DNA from: Phycisphaerales bacterium UBA3158
GTDB lineage: Bacteria; Planctomycetota; Phycisphaerae; Phycisphaerales; SM1A02
Assembly: GCA_002364555.1 (NCBI GenBank)
Contig: DEYM01000064.1
Coordinates: forward strand, 4,501-37,663
DNA: 33,163 nucleotides
Direction: 5' to 3'
The notes under the pieces were generated by a model. The model saw only the letters and a program-made list of their open reading frames with translations. It made no database searches and was not told the DNA's origin. A program made the translations under genes and the position numbers. How positions within the stretch are numbered: the first letter of the stretch is position 1; every line of letters begins with the position of its first letter. This document shows, one piece after another, positions 1 through 7,934 of the stretch.

Positions 1-9
1 GCATCCGTT

Positions 10-480
10 TCAGAGCTGCATGCCCGTGATCTTGACTTCAAAGACAACCTTGTCGCCGACCACGCCCTGGGCGTCGCATGAGAATCTTCTGCGTTGGAAC
101 TTGTGTTCCTTCGAGAGGAGCAGCAGCTTGTCACCGGGGACGACCTGTCCTCGAAAGACGGCCTTGTCGCATCGAGTGAATCCCAGAAAGGCTGGTTCCT
201 TGGTCCTGAACTGATAGAGGATGCTCGACAGCTGGGCAGCGGCCTCGATCATCAGGACGGCAGGAAGAAGTGGGCGGCCCGGAATATGACCCGGCACCCA
301 GAATTCATCGTCATGAACCATCTTCACACCGACAGCCTTCGACGCATCCTCATTCATGTAGATCACATGATCGAGATGCCGCATATCCCCTCTTTGAGGA
401 TTATGTTCAGCTACCTGATCGGGTGTCAGGAAGAAGCCGTCCATGTCGATGTTCGAAATATCAAATAGTAGATCTGCCAT
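10..480 (-). CDS. fabZ: FabZ-like 3-hydroxyacyl-ACP dehydratase (hot-dog fold)
   Basis: The 156-residue protein should dehydrate 3-hydroxyacyl-ACP in fatty acid (or lipid A acyl chain) synthesis in the cytoplasm. It carries the FabZ active-site helix: His65 in a GHIPGRPLLPAVL segment, followed by Glu79 in the MIEAAAQ stretch. These match the catalytic His and Glu of FabZ. The first 45 residues are a little longer than in Escherichia coli FabZ, as I remember for planctomycete homologues. The start is ATG at 480 with a weak GGGA upstream. It lies downstream of the Hc1-like gene on the same strand, but a 204-bp gap with a hairpin separates them, so it may have its own promoter. A role as FabA or another hot-dog dehydratase cannot be excluded. 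Confidence 0.85.
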   Translation of the reverse strand: MADLLFDISNIDMDGFFLTPDQVAEHNPQRGDMRHLDHVIYMNEDASKAVGVKMVHDDEFWVPGHIPGRPLLPAVLMIEAAAQLSSILYQFRTKEPAFLGFTRCDKAVFRGQVVPGDKLLLLSKEHKFQRRRFSCDAQGVVGDKVVFEVKITGMQL

Positions 481-612
481 GATGTCCCGGTAGTCTCATC
501 AGAACAGCTGGATGTTCAAGAGACAATCAGCTGGACGAATTCACTTCATGTCGACACGACCCTGAAAGAATTCCTTGAACAAGGAGATCTCAGGTATCAG
601 GCTTGATGAAGG

Positions 613-654
613 CACGATCAGCTTACTTGGCTTTCACAAAGCAAGCTGATCGTG
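613..654 (-). terminator. Hairpin, probable terminator after the Hc1-like gene
   Basis: A perfect 12-bp inverted repeat (CACGATCAGCTT at 613-624 and its complement at 643-654) lies about 30 nt past the stop of the Hc1-like gene. A further CTT/AAG pairing lies inside the loop. There is no convincing T-run on either side, so it may be a weak or Rho-assisted terminator, or an RNA-stabilising hairpin, rather than a classic intrinsic terminator. Confidence 0.5.
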
Positions 655-684
655 TTTCAGTGTGACTACGGAGCCTTTTTCCCG

Positions 685-864
685 TCAGGGAGTGGGCTTG
701 TCACGAACGTCCAGAACTTCCTTGCGGACTTCCTGAGCAATACTCTTGATGTCCTGCATGGCCTTTCGGACGCGTGTGCCAGCGGCTTTGTTACCGCCAC
801 GGCACTTATCTACGTCGTCCTGGATTTCATCAAGAACTCTTTTCAGCTTTTCATAAGAATCCAT
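685..864 (-). CDS. Histone H1-like Hc1-domain small protein
   Basis: This 59-residue protein resembles the N-terminal part of the chlamydial/planctomycetal Hc1 histone-like family. The shared features are the spaced heptads around KLKRVLDEI and the GNKAAGTRVRK core. The reading frame extends upstream to 933, but I place the start at the internal ATG at 864, because a clear GGAGAGG ribosome-binding site lies 5 nt before it and the family match begins there. Unlike chlamydial Hc1 it has no lysine-rich C-terminal tail, and its net charge is only about +2 (14 basic, 12 acidic residues). It probably forms an alpha-helical hairpin or oligomer. A DNA-binding role is inferred from the family and is uncertain. 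Confidence 0.7.
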   Translation of the reverse strand: MDSYEKLKRVLDEIQDDVDKCRGGNKAAGTRVRKAMQDIKSIAQEVRKEVLDVRDKPTP

Positions 865-1139
865 CTGTACCTCTCCGGCCTCTGCCGGCATCGGGATCTT
901 GGCCCTGTCCCCGAAGTGGGGTGGCGATGCCACTCTAGGGCTCTTGCCATTCCTTATCGGTCAGCAGGGCTAATTCCTGCGATATCGGTGCAAAAAACAG
1001 GACTTCAAGATTCAAATTTCTACGATGCAAGAGGCCTTTATGGGGTCAAAAAAGGGGTGCAAGTGCTCTGGTTGCGACGTAAACCGTGTTCATGGATAGA
1101 CTTCCAAATTTTAAGAGTGCAAGGCTGAAAAAAGGCGTT

Positions 1140-2579
1140 TCAGACGTGCAGATCCGCTTCTTCCAGCTGTTCACTGGCATATCTAGCCTCTACGGAGCGG
1201 GTGACATCCGCATTGAATGCATCAACCTGAGAGATACTCCGTCCGATATATCGCCCTGGTTCGAGAATCTCCTCCAGATCCACTCCATCCAGAAGGGGCT
1301 CGTCCCTGAGGCGATCGATGAGATCGTTTGATGCGCCCTCGGACTTGACCCTTTGGGCCGCCAGCTGAGCATGTTGTCGAATGGCCTCATGGACTTCCTG
1401 ACGATCACGCCCAAGTCGAACGGCCTCCATGAGCAGCTCCTCGCTGGCCATGAATGGCAGTTCCGCATCGAGATTTCGCCTGATGGTCTCTGGATAGACC
1501 ATCAGACCACTCAGGACGTCCCTCATGATGTCCAGACAGCCGTCCAATGCCAGAAATGCCTCAGGCAGAACGAGCCTTCGATTGGCGGAGTCATCCAGTG
1601 TCCTCTCGAACCATTGCGTTGAGGCGGTCTGCAGTGGGCTGCTTGCGAGGGTCATCACGAACCGCGACATGCCGCAGGCTCGCTCGCATCGCATTGGATT
1701 TCGTTTGTAGGGCATTGCCGAGGAGCCGATCTGACTGGTTCCAAACGGCTCCTCGATCTCCTTGCGATTCGCCAGGAGGCGGATGTCCGTAGCGGTCTTG
1801 TGCACCGCCGCGGCGATGACGGCCATCGATCCGGTGATCTGGGCGTCAACGATCCGAGGATAGGTCTGACCTGTCACCGGCAGCCGCTGCTGTGTTGGCC
1901 AGTCCATCTTGGCGGTCACGAGCTCATCGAGCGCATCCACCTTCGATTCGTCGCCATCAAACAGGGCCAGGAAAGAGGCTTGGGTTCCGGTGGCTCCACG
2001 TACACCTCTGAATCTCAGTGCGTTGATGCGGAATTCCAGATCTTCCAGTCCGAGCCAGAAATCCTGTGCCCATGTCACGGCTCGTTTGCCGACGGTCACG
2101 GGTTGGGCTGGCTGATAGTGGGTGAAGCCAAGTGTCGGCAGTTGCTTCCACTCGTCCGCGAATCGGCCAAGTGCAACGATCAGAGCAGCTGTCTTGGCTG
2201 CGATGAGTCCCATCGCTTCCCGCAGAATCAGGAGCTCCGCATTGCAGTTGACGAATTGACTGGTCGCGCCCAGATGAATGATGCCTCTTGCCTCGGGTGC
2301 CAGATCCCCGAGCGTGTGCACATGAGCCATGACATCATGACGAAGCCGTTTTTCGTGAGCGGCTGCGACCTCGAAGTCGATGTTGTCGAGATTGTCTCTG
2401 ATGCCCTTCAGCTGCTCTTCAGAGATATCCAGGCCCAGTTGCTTCTGTGACTCTGCCAAAGCCAGCCAGAGTCTTCTCCAGATACCGAACCGATGGGCAT
2501 CGGACCAGAGCCCCTGCATGGCATCGGAGGCATATCGCGTTTCAAGTGGCGAACGGTAGCGGTTGAAATCGTCAGACAC
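1140..2579 (-). CDS. purB: Adenylosuccinate lyase, animal ADSL-type
   Basis: The 479-residue enzyme of the fumarase/aspartase superfamily cleaves SAICAR and adenylosuccinate in purine synthesis. The catalytic loop SSAMPYKRNP lies at residues 286-295 and the conserved His-containing THYQPAQ at 153-159. A GATGTQASF segment follows near residue 196. The C-terminal half (QWFERTLDDSANRR, then an ELPFMA segment) closely follows what I remember of human ADSL and is unlike the shorter Bacillus PurB. The start is GTG at 2579, with GAGGAG about 11 nt upstream. It is divergent from the UbiA-like gene, and no other purine gene is nearby. No clear terminator follows; a short CTGAAA/TTTCAG repeat overlaps the stop codon. 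Confidence 0.95.
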   Translation of the reverse strand: MSDDFNRYRSPLETRYASDAMQGLWSDAHRFGIWRRLWLALAESQKQLGLDISEEQLKGIRDNLDNIDFEVAAAHEKRLRHDVMAHVHTLGDLAPEARGIIHLGATSQFVNCNAELLILREAMGLIAAKTAALIVALGRFADEWKQLPTLGFTHYQPAQPVTVGKRAVTWAQDFWLGLEDLEFRINALRFRGVRGATGTQASFLALFDGDESKVDALDELVTAKMDWPTQQRLPVTGQTYPRIVDAQITGSMAVIAAAVHKTATDIRLLANRKEIEEPFGTSQIGSSAMPYKRNPMRCERACGMSRFVMTLASSPLQTASTQWFERTLDDSANRRLVLPEAFLALDGCLDIMRDVLSGLMVYPETIRRNLDAELPFMASEELLMEAVRLGRDRQEVHEAIRQHAQLAAQRVKSEGASNDLIDRLRDEPLLDGVDLEEILEPGRYIGRSISQVDAFNADVTRSVEARYASEQLEEADLHV

Positions 2580-2694
2580 GCTGGGTCTAGCTCCTCGTTA
2601 CCAGTCACACCAATCCCTACATGGATCGGATGATTGCTCGTTCGCACATGGTACCGCCTCCATCGGAGTACTCCTTCGGGATGGGTCGGCAGGC

Positions 2695-2700
2695 TACGAT
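2695..2700 (+). promoter_or_regulatory. TANNNT -10-like box before the UbiA-like gene
   Basis: TACGAT ends exactly 6 nt before the GTG at 2707, the spacing expected when transcription begins at the start codon. No Shine-Dalgarno sequence and no good -35 element are visible. It is one of a set of such boxes in this window. Confidence 0.4.
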
Positions 2701-2706
2701 GTCATC

Positions 2707-3612
2707 GTGGCTGCACAGATATCCACATCCTCACTTTCCATTCAGGCTCTGTCGCCTCGCGGCAAGGGGTTGATTCGGCGGTCCTTCGCCTTTCTCGGAC
2801 ATCTGGCCATCTGGGTGGGCTGCTATGTCGGAGGCTGTGTTCTCCTCACATCGTTGCTCCTTCATGGGCGGGTTCCGTGGGGGTCCCTCGCCATAGCCGT
2901 TCCCGTCGCCATCGGGACCTATCTGGTCGATCGTGTCCGCCTGAGTCCGGGAAACGTCGACCCGTCGGATCAGATGGCACATGAAGCGAGGGCCGACCTT
3001 CTCATGCGAATGGGGGGGATGATTCGCCTTCTGGCATTCGGACTGATCGGATTGGCCGCCGTCATGGCCGCGGATCGGTCTCCGCTGGTTCTCATCGCCG
3101 TGGTGGGTGCGCCAATCGGGGTCATTCTCTACAGCCATCGAGGCTTTTCCCGCAGGCCCAAGGACCAGGTCCTGTTCAAGAATGCCTGCGTCTCGATCAG
3201 CATTGTCGCTCTGGTCATGTTGCTCGAGTATCCCGGCGCATCCATGGGTTCGTTGATCGCGGTCGCTGGATTCCTGCTTCTCCATGTCTTCGCCGATGCG
3301 ATGCTGTGCGATATCGATGATTCGGCAGCCGACCGTCGATACGGCACCATCACCATTCCCAATCTCATCGGTTCCGCTCGCGCCTGGTTGCTGGCGTTCG
3401 TCTTGAACGCGATGGCCTTCCTGTGGATGGCCTGGGCAGCGGCTCAGGGTCTGTGCCCATGGATGCCTTCTCTCGTGATCGCTGCCTGTCTGTTCGCCGC
3501 AACCTTGATGGTGCATGCGATGCGAGCCAATCGAACAAAGGACCTGATCGACCTCAAGCTGCCGCTTGCCGTCGTGGTGGCCTGGTCACTGGTTCTTTGG
3601 ATTGGACTTTGA
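2707..3612 (+). CDS. UbiA-family prenyltransferase-like membrane protein
   Basis: This hydrophobic protein of about 301 residues has 7-8 predicted membrane segments and the layout of UbiA-type prenyltransferases. A first Asp-rich region follows YLVDRVR, and the second motif is DIDDSAADRRYGTITIP, which resembles the DxxD-x-x-DRxxG-TLP signature. It would transfer a prenyl chain to an unknown acceptor in the inner membrane. The first aspartate motif is degenerate (no NxxxDxxxD), so the substrate or even activity is open. The frame is open back to a TTG at 2563 inside the purB start. I prefer GTG 2707 because the membrane domain begins soon after and a TACGAT box lies 6 nt upstream. The 3' end overlaps the plsY 3' end by 27 bp, tail to tail. 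Confidence 0.7.
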   Translation: MAAQISTSSLSIQALSPRGKGLIRRSFAFLGHLAIWVGCYVGGCVLLTSLLLHGRVPWGSLAIAVPVAIGTYLVDRVRLSPGNVDPSDQMAHEARADLLMRMGGMIRLLAFGLIGLAAVMAADRSPLVLIAVVGAPIGVILYSHRGFSRRPKDQVLFKNACVSISIVALVMLLEYPGASMGSLIAVAGFLLLHVFADAMLCDIDDSAADRRYGTITIPNLIGSARAWLLAFVLNAMAFLWMAWAAAQGLCPWMPSLVIAACLFAATLMVHAMRANRTKDLIDLKLPLAVVVAWSLVLWIGL

Positions 3613-4290
3613 ACGGCCGATCTTCGCTTCGGTGCCCTTCATGATCCGTCCCAGATTTCCCCGATGCTTCCAGACGACCAGCACGGCCAGCAGAATGGAC
3701 ACCACGATGGGAGCGGAGGCCTGTTCCATCTCGAGGCCGAATGGTTTGCCATCAGGCAGTTGACTCATCGCATAGACCTGGATGATGACTCCAAATGGCA
3801 GCAGGCAGGCGGCAAACACACTGGCCAGCGAGATCATTCTGGTGCAGAGTACGATCACTATCCAGCCCACAAACGCCATGAGTGCCGCGAAGGTCATGAG
3901 TGGCCACATGGCCATGAGCGAGCCAAATGCAGTGGCGACGCCCTTGCCGCCACCTCCACGAAGAAACATCGAATACATGTGTCCCAGCAGGCAGGCCATG
4001 GCGATCGTCATCCAGAGCCACCATTCAGTCGTGGTCTCCTCCAGCGGCTTCTCGTAGATTCCAGCAAGCGCACCAAAGACGATGACCGGTACGGCGCCCT
4101 TGGCCATGTCCAGAAAGAAGCACAGAAGCCCCCATTTGCGTCCGAGTACTCTTCCCACATTCGTGGCGCCGATGTTCTTGGATCCTTGCGTGCGAATATC
4201 CACACCCTGGCTGCGGCCGATCAACACGCCGAAAGGGATGGATCCCAGCAGATATCCGCCTGCGAAGCAGGCAATCCAGGCAGCGATCAT
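3586..4290 (-). CDS. plsY: Acyl-phosphate glycerol-3-phosphate acyltransferase PlsY
   Basis: The 234-residue integral membrane protein transfers an acyl chain from acyl-phosphate to glycerol-3-phosphate, the first step of phospholipid synthesis. It shows the three PlsY loops: GSIPFG followed by GSKNIGATNVGR, then GHMYSMFLRGGGGKGVATAFG, and WKHRGNLGRIMKGTE near the C-terminus. About seven hydrophobic segments lie between them. The frame continues upstream, but ATG 4290 is the start: AAGGAAG lies 7 nt before it, and family homology begins there. It overlaps the stop of the O-antigen-ligase-like gene by 4 nt (ATGA), so the two are translationally coupled. A periplasmic insertion after residue 70 is slightly longer than in short PlsY proteins. 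Confidence 0.93.
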   Translation of the reverse strand: MIAAWIACFAGGYLLGSIPFGVLIGRSQGVDIRTQGSKNIGATNVGRVLGRKWGLLCFFLDMAKGAVPVIVFGALAGIYEKPLEETTTEWWLWMTIAMACLLGHMYSMFLRGGGGKGVATAFGSLMAMWPLMTFAALMAFVGWIVIVLCTRMISLASVFAACLLPFGVIIQVYAMSQLPDGKPFGLEMEQASAPIVVSILLAVLVVWKHRGNLGRIMKGTEAKIGRSKSNPKNQ

Positions 4291-5603
4291 GAGTCGACTT
4301 CCTTTGTCATGTATTTGGGTCGTGCGGCCAGCGATGCGGCGTAGACGAGCATCAGGAGTCCGACCTGGGTTCCGACCATCTGGTAACTGTCGAAGATCGA
4401 GCCCACGGCCCATGACACCAGGACAAAGCCTGCTCCGCAGTAGACGGGTTCTCCGATGCGGCGAACAAGTCGTATGAAGCTCAGGATCATCGGTACGAGA
4501 ATCAATGCAAGGCCGATGATGCCCGTGCTGGCCAGGACCTGTAGATACATCGAATGCGGATTCAGATGCTGTATTTGTATCTTGACTCCAGCGACTTCCT
4601 TCTCGGGCTCGTTCAGCCACCACGCCTCGTCCAGATAGGCGGAGATGCCACCGGCCCCGCTGCCGATGATCGGGTGCTGCTCGAACACGCTTCGAGCGGC
4701 TTCCCAGGCGAGCAGTCGATAGCCCACGGACGATCGATACCACTCGCTGCTTGTCATCGAAGCGTTCTCACCAGGGGCATCCTGATATTCAGACAGCGCC
4801 GTATCGACTCGATGGAGCACGGGATCGGTGAAACGCCCCGAGAGTGCGAACACGTCAAGCATGATGATCCCCACCAGTGCCAGTGCACCGAGCCCACTGA
4901 ATATCCCGATGCATTTTCGTGAGGGTGGCCAGAGGAGGATGACGCCCAGCGTGAGCAGTGTTCCACTGATGGACAACGCGATCCATGGACCACGGCTCCC
5001 GGTGAGCACCAATCCGATGATCGTGATGAGGACCCCTGCCGCAGCGGCAGCGCTTCGCTTGCCGTTCCAGTGATAGATGCCGGACAGGAACCAGACCGTG
5101 GCGGCCGAGAGAAGGCTTCCAGCCAGAATCGGATGCATGCCCGCATCGGCTCTTCCGTGGATATCCAGTCCAAGCCCGTAGATGCTGACGAGTTGGCCCA
5201 GTTGGTAGAGAACGATGGTGAGGCAGCCGGCCAGAAAGGCGCCGATGATAATGCGATAGTGAATCATCACCGGCCAGAGGAGGCTTGGTATCAATACCAT
5301 CCGCCAGGCTCTGATCTCCTCGGCGCCGAATTCAATCAAGGGTGTCCAGCTGAGGCTGATCGTCAACCAGATCGGCCAGGCGACGATCCACCACGTCAGC
5401 GGGTCACGCCAGATGGGCCCATAGCAGCGAAAGATCTTGGGCAGTCTCAGGAGCGTGAAGATCAGGAGTCCGACCAGAATGAAGTCCTTGGCTGGTGGAA
5501 CCATATCCAGTGGAAGCACGAACGCATAGGCCATGGCCAGCGCGAGATGGATCGGATGTCCGAATGGATCGGCTGCTCTGGCGGCGGCCACGGCTTCCCG
5601 CAT
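4287..5603 (-). CDS. O-antigen ligase / polymerase family membrane protein
   Basis: The 438-residue polytopic protein, with about ten hydrophobic segments, belongs to the O-antigen ligase (WaaL/Wzy-C) superfamily. The signature parts are TGSRGPW, the large periplasmic loop with RLLAWEAARSVFEQHPIIGSGAGG, and NPHSMYLQVLASTGIIGL near the C-terminus. These members join or polymerise glycans on undecaprenyl carriers at the periplasmic face. The WaaP-like kinase, heptosyltransferase and GmhB genes next door support a role in LPS or another surface glycan. Ligase and polymerase cannot be told apart from sequence alone. ATG 5603 is preceded by about 65 nt of leader and a TATAAT box. It is coupled to plsY by a 4-nt overlap. 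Confidence 0.85.
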   Translation of the reverse strand: MREAVAAARAADPFGHPIHLALAMAYAFVLPLDMVPPAKDFILVGLLIFTLLRLPKIFRCYGPIWRDPLTWWIVAWPIWLTISLSWTPLIEFGAEEIRAWRMVLIPSLLWPVMIHYRIIIGAFLAGCLTIVLYQLGQLVSIYGLGLDIHGRADAGMHPILAGSLLSAATVWFLSGIYHWNGKRSAAAAAGVLITIIGLVLTGSRGPWIALSISGTLLTLGVILLWPPSRKCIGIFSGLGALALVGIIMLDVFALSGRFTDPVLHRVDTALSEYQDAPGENASMTSSEWYRSSVGYRLLAWEAARSVFEQHPIIGSGAGGISAYLDEAWWLNEPEKEVAGVKIQIQHLNPHSMYLQVLASTGIIGLALILVPMILSFIRLVRRIGEPVYCGAGFVLVSWAVGSIFDSYQMVGTQVGLLMLVYAASLAARPKYMTKEVDS

Positions 5604-5668
5604 GGTGCGAGGTTTCGACGCGGCATTCGAATTCGACTGGATGGTGATGAGCAGGCTCCCGGATGGTC

Positions 5669-5674
5669 ATTATA
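5669..5674 (-). promoter_or_regulatory. TATAAT -10 box for the ligase-plsY operon
   Basis: On the minus strand a perfect TATAAT lies 65 nt before the ATG of the O-antigen-ligase-like gene, inside the 127-bp divergent region shared with the WaaP-like kinase. The -35 region is poor. It is the best candidate promoter for the two-gene leftward operon. Confidence 0.5.
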
Positions 5675-5717
5675 CGCTCCTGGATACCGCGGCATCCGTT
5701 CATGCCGATGTCATGGG

Positions 5718-5723
5718 TATGGT
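5718..5723 (+). promoter_or_regulatory. TANNNT box before the WaaP-like kinase
   Basis: TATGGT, preceded by GGG, ends 7 nt before the ATG at 5731. No Shine-Dalgarno sequence is seen in between. The spacing fits a transcript that starts at or next to the start codon. Confidence 0.4.
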
Positions 5724-5730
5724 GTAGCGG

Positions 5731-6381
5731 ATGTCCGAGCGAATGAAGCCCAATATCCAGATTCTCAAGCAGGAACGTGGGCGATCCGTCTGGATTCATC
5801 GCGTCGACAGGGAAACGGTCGAGACCGTCAAGTCATGGAAGCTCACGCCCTGGTTCGCCTTCAAGTTCCTGATCGGAATCGCACAGCCATGGAGGCATGT
5901 CAGGGGAGCGGGTCGAATCAGGCGATGTTCCCTGGAAACGCCTCGAGTCAAGTCCCTTCGAGTCGGATGGCTCGCTCCGTGGCCTGTCATCAAGCTTCGG
6001 ATGCCATTCATTGAAGGGACCACCGCACTTGAATGGATGCAATCCGATTCAGCAGCCCGTCGTGAGACGGCCAGTGGTCTGGGGACCCATGCGACGACGC
6101 TGGCCCGTTCTGGTTTTCGCCATCGCGACTTCAAGTTGAGCAATGTGGTGATCGAGTCCGGGACGCATCGCATCTGGCTGATCGATCCCGTCGGAGTCGT
6201 CCGGGATCCGGACCTCGTCCGATCGCTGGCGTGCATGCTTGAAAGATTGAATGTGGAGATACACCATGGGCTCGCGGGTCAGATCGAGGATCTGAAATCA
6301 TTGAGAGTGCTCACTCTGCTGGCGGCGCTGCGACCGCTGAATCCGAATCAGCGAAGAGCAGTTCTTCAGCAGCTGAAGTGA
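5731..6381 (+). CDS. LPS core kinase, WaaP/Kdo-kinase family
   Basis: The 216-residue protein has a minimal protein-kinase-like fold. Its catalytic loop is HRDFKLSN (His131, Arg132, Asp133, Asn138), followed by Asp152 in IDPVG, which takes the place of the DFG motif. The missing glycine-rich loop, small size and LPS-gene neighbours point to the lipopolysaccharide kinase (Kdo/WaaP) family, which phosphorylates Kdo or heptose of the inner core. The sugar target is not determined. The ATG at 5731 has no Shine-Dalgarno sequence but a TATGGT box 7 nt upstream. The last 71 bp overlap, on the opposite strand, the end of the heptosyltransferase gene. Confidence 0.8.
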   Translation: MSERMKPNIQILKQERGRSVWIHRVDRETVETVKSWKLTPWFAFKFLIGIAQPWRHVRGAGRIRRCSLETPRVKSLRVGWLAPWPVIKLRMPFIEGTTALEWMQSDSAARRETASGLGTHATTLARSGFRHRDFKLSNVVIESGTHRIWLIDPVGVVRDPDLVRSLACMLERLNVEIHHGLAGQIEDLKSLRVLTLLAALRPLNPNQRRAVLQQLK

Positions 6382-7366
6382 CATCCTCCATGGTGATCCG
6401 ATCGATCCGACACACCTGAGTGCACTTGTCCGCGGTCATGACATCAGGAAGAAACGGTTCGGCCAGAAGCCGATGCTCTCTGATGTCCGGCAGAATGGTC
6501 CAGCGATGATCGGTCGGACCAAAGAGGCTCACGATGGGTGTACCGACAGCGGCGGCGATATGTCTTGGGCCCGTGTCGTTGGTGATGACCAGTGCCGCCG
6601 CCTGAAGAATCGCCTTCAAGGTGCCAAGTCCTGATCCGGCCGAGGCAAGATCGATGATCGGGCAACGAGCATCCTCGATGATGTCCCGCACAAGCGAGGA
6701 CTCCGCGGGTGATCCGGTCAGGGCGATTCGCAAGCCATGTTCGTGGTTGAGATGCTCCGCGACTCTGGCAAAGCGATCCGAAGGCCATCTCTTGTCGGTG
6801 CGATTGGCGCCGGGCACCATCACGACGAAATCCCCATCCTCTAGCGGCATGATCGCCTCCGCCGCCAACCGTTCCTCTTCGGTCACGTTCAGGTGGGGGG
6901 TTCGACTGCCGTTGAATGTCTCATCAAGGCAGCCTTCTGCCAGTTGGATGTAGTCATCGAGGGTTGTGCGAATCCCTGCTTCCGGGGAAATGGGACTGAT
7001 CGGGCGAGTCAGGAGGAACCCTCTGCCCTGTCTTCGAAAGCCGCTGCGTTCACGACTGCGGCTCAGGAAGGCGAGCAGTGCCGATCGCATGCTGTTTGGA
7101 AGAATCAGCGTGTGGTCAGGCTGGAGTCGCGACAGCGACCGGCCGGCCTTGAGCAACCGCGCGACTCCCCGGGGATCGACTTCGAGACAATCGTCGATGG
7201 CCTCGAGGCCAGCCAGAAGAGGTGACATCCCCGGTCGTGTGACGGCGGTGATGCGGGCATCCTTCATGCGATCACGCATCCATCCGAGTGAAGGCGTCGC
7301 CATGACGATGTCGCCGACCCAGGAAGGCATCAGGACCATCAGATGGTGTGGCTGTTGATCCTTCAT
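6311..7366 (-). CDS. Glycosyltransferase family 9, WaaF-like heptosyltransferase
   Basis: The 351-residue GT-B enzyme of family 9 would transfer a heptose from ADP-heptose to the LPS inner core at the cytoplasmic membrane face. Visible family marks are the N-terminal PSWVGD nucleation segment, the PNSMRSALLAFLSR stretch typical of heptosyltransferase II, and VPGANRTDKRWP. The nucleotide-sugar loop is NDTGPRHIAAAVGTP, followed by SLFGPTD. It starts at ATG 7366, overlapping the gmhB stop by 4 nt (ATGA), so it is coupled to the phosphatase that makes its donor precursor. The C-terminal 15 residues are Ala/Pro-rich and fall in the antisense overlap with the kinase gene. Confidence 0.88.
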   Translation of the reverse strand: MKDQQPHHLMVLMPSWVGDIVMATPSLGWMRDRMKDARITAVTRPGMSPLLAGLEAIDDCLEVDPRGVARLLKAGRSLSRLQPDHTLILPNSMRSALLAFLSRSRERSGFRRQGRGFLLTRPISPISPEAGIRTTLDDYIQLAEGCLDETFNGSRTPHLNVTEEERLAAEAIMPLEDGDFVVMVPGANRTDKRWPSDRFARVAEHLNHEHGLRIALTGSPAESSLVRDIIEDARCPIIDLASAGSGLGTLKAILQAAALVITNDTGPRHIAAAVGTPIVSLFGPTDHRWTILPDIREHRLLAEPFLPDVMTADKCTQVCRIDRITMEDVTSAAEELLFADSDSAVAAPPAE

Positions 7367-7917
7367 GAGGCGACCGCTTCAGCGAGTATGTATCGAGCGG
7401 CATCCATCAGAGTCGGACGACAGGTCTCGGCGCAGGTTTCAACCGGATCGGATGCGAGTCGGACACTTCGACAGCCCGCTGCCGCGCCTGCCTGCACGTC
7501 ACGTTCCTGATCTCCGACCATCCATGAATTGTCGAGATCGATGTCGTGATCGGCAGCAGCCTTGATCAGCATTCCCGGTTCGGGTTTTCGAGTGGGGTGG
7601 TTCCCCCTGTAGGCGTCAACGACGGCTTCCGGATGCCATGGGCTGTAGTACCAGTCGAGAACAACACCCTCTCGTCCGGTGGCATCTCTTATCGAGCGAT
7701 CCACGGACTGGTGCACCGCCTTCACATCATCCTCGGTGAACAATCCGCGAGCGACTCCGCTCTGATTGGTGATGACGATCAACGTGTAGCCGGCATCGGC
7801 CAGCTGGATCATGGCCTCCGCGGCACCTTCCATGAGATGGACTGCATCCGGATCACCCAGATGCCCATCATTGTGAATGATGGTGTTGTCCCGATCTAGG
7901 AAGATGGTGCGTCTCAT
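7363..7917 (-). CDS. gmhB: D-glycero-D-manno-heptose 1,7-bisphosphate phosphatase (HAD family)
   Basis: The 184-residue HAD phosphatase should remove the C7 phosphate of heptose bisphosphate in ADP-heptose synthesis. Motif I is FLDRDNT (Asp8, Asp10), motif II is TNQSG (50-54), the conserved RKPEPGM is at 110-116, and motif IV is VGDQERD (134-140). In E. coli GmhB the loop before RKPxPGM binds a structural zinc through Cys and His. Here the matching positions are Ser, Trp, His and Thr, so that site appears lost. The open frame runs up to 8007, but ATG 7917 is the start: homology begins there and it avoids overlap with the SDR gene that ends at 7935. HisB-N is the main alternative, less likely beside a heptosyltransferase. 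Confidence 0.85.
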   Translation of the reverse strand: MRRTIFLDRDNTIIHNDGHLGDPDAVHLMEGAAEAMIQLADAGYTLIVITNQSGVARGLFTEDDVKAVHQSVDRSIRDATGREGVVLDWYYSPWHPEAVVDAYRGNHPTRKPEPGMLIKAAADHDIDLDNSWMVGDQERDVQAGAAAGCRSVRLASDPVETCAETCRPTLMDAARYILAEAVAS

Positions 7918-7934
7918 GCGAGGACTCCGGACAC

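Noticed and set aside
865..1139. 275-bp gap between the Hc1-like gene and purB, searched for a small gene or RNA
   Set aside because: Only A-rich runs and weak repeats are seen; no start with a ribosome-binding site and no tRNA-like fold.
5070..6014. 314-codon plus-strand frame across the ligase gene and kinase start
   Set aside because: Crosses two well-supported genes on different strands and has Gln/Gly/Arg-rich shadow composition.
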